From Kitasatospora acidiphila (GTDB lineage: Bacteria > Actinomycetota > Actinomycetes > Streptomycetales > Streptomycetaceae), in the NCBI RefSeq assembly GCF_006636205.1, contig NZ_VIGB01000003.1, positions 3,648,501-3,712,500 of the forward strand: a stretch of DNA of 64,000 bases, in the 5' to 3' direction. A program made the position numbers and the translations under genes. Below the pieces are notes generated by a model, which saw only the letters and a program-made list of their open reading frames with translations, was not told where the DNA came from and searched no databases. Of this stretch, positions 63,980 through 64,000 are shown piece after piece; the stretch's first letter is position 1; each line of letters begins with the position of its first letter.

Positions 63980-64000
63980 TCAGCCCTCGAACTTGCTCGG
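63980..64000 (-). CDS. eno: C-terminal codons of enolase (partial)
   Basis: Only six codons and the stop are in the window (PSKFEG-stop). Enolases of this group often end FxxFEG, and eno is the expected gene upstream of divIC in actinobacteria. The call rests mainly on synteny. Confidence 0.6.
   Translation of the reverse strand, partial: PSKFEG

Overview
The window is a high-GC actinobacterial chromosome segment, almost certainly from the family Streptomycetaceae (Streptomyces, Kitasatospora or a close relative). The evidence is the strong third-position G/C bias, GTG and TTG starts, several apparently leaderless transcripts, a SARP/STAND regulator, a SpoIIE-type phosphatase fused to an anti-sigma-like kinase, mycothiol S-conjugate amidase, a GTP-dependent PEP carboxykinase, and a tRNA-Leu(UAA) that matches bldA. 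No transposase, integrase, phage gene or CRISPR array was seen. Most of the window is chromosomal core with a few accessory islands.

Layout. 1-1.4 kb: the 5' part of a membrane GT-C glycosyltransferase and its TetR repressor with a clear operator. 1.4-5.3 kb: an AfsR-like SARP-NB-ARC-TPR regulator (it contains a TTA codon), divergent from a 75-aa acidic peptide gene. 5.8-8.7 kb: a methyltransferase and a PP2C/SpoIIE sensor phosphatase. 8.7-13.1 kb: a translationally coupled operon for a polyprenyl-phosphate arabinose-type donor (phosphodiester glycosidase, UbiA-type phosphoribosyltransferase, DprE1 homologue with a frameshift, DprE2 homologue). 13.2-15.5 kb: oxyR divergent from ahpC-ahpD. 15.5-17.5 kb: an AAA/ABC-type ATPase directly abutting an HNH nuclease, resembling the Septu (PtuA/PtuB) defence pair. 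The nuclease gene carries a TTA codon at codon 9. 17.5-22.5 kb: AI-2E transporter, lytic transglycosylase, PhoH-PIN and isoprenyl transferase.

22.5-27.5 kb: a secreted GH18 chitinase with a DasR-like operator, a secreted bulb-lectin, a prepilin peptidase and alaA. 27.6-34 kb: pckG, a TrhA/hemolysin III protein, a GNAT acetyltransferase and a DUF255 thioredoxin-fold protein. 34-39.8 kb: an alpha/beta hydrolase, then a two-component system divergent from an ABC exporter operon that ends in a 53-aa membrane peptide. The divergent promoter region has a perfect 12-bp inverted repeat. 39.9-43.2 kb: a frameshifted SDR, a MarR/MFS pair with tandem operators, and a methyltransferase. 43.3-54.4 kb: mca, DUF4307, greA, a DrrAB-like exporter, metB, cystathionine beta-synthase, an SGNH hydrolase and a thiolase. 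54.7-64 kb: conserved hypotheticals, bldA, a MacB-like ABC system, ndh, ppx, DUF501, divIC and the last codons of enolase. The ndh-ppx-DUF501-divIC-eno order is what I recall for Streptomyces.

Regulatory link. The window holds bldA, the tRNA that reads UUA, and two genes that need it: the SARP regulator and the defence-like HNH nuclease. Two other genes (dprE1 homologue and SDR) each look broken by one missing base next to a G/C run. This could be real decay or sequence error. Strong inverted-repeat terminators separate most convergent units and are listed individually.
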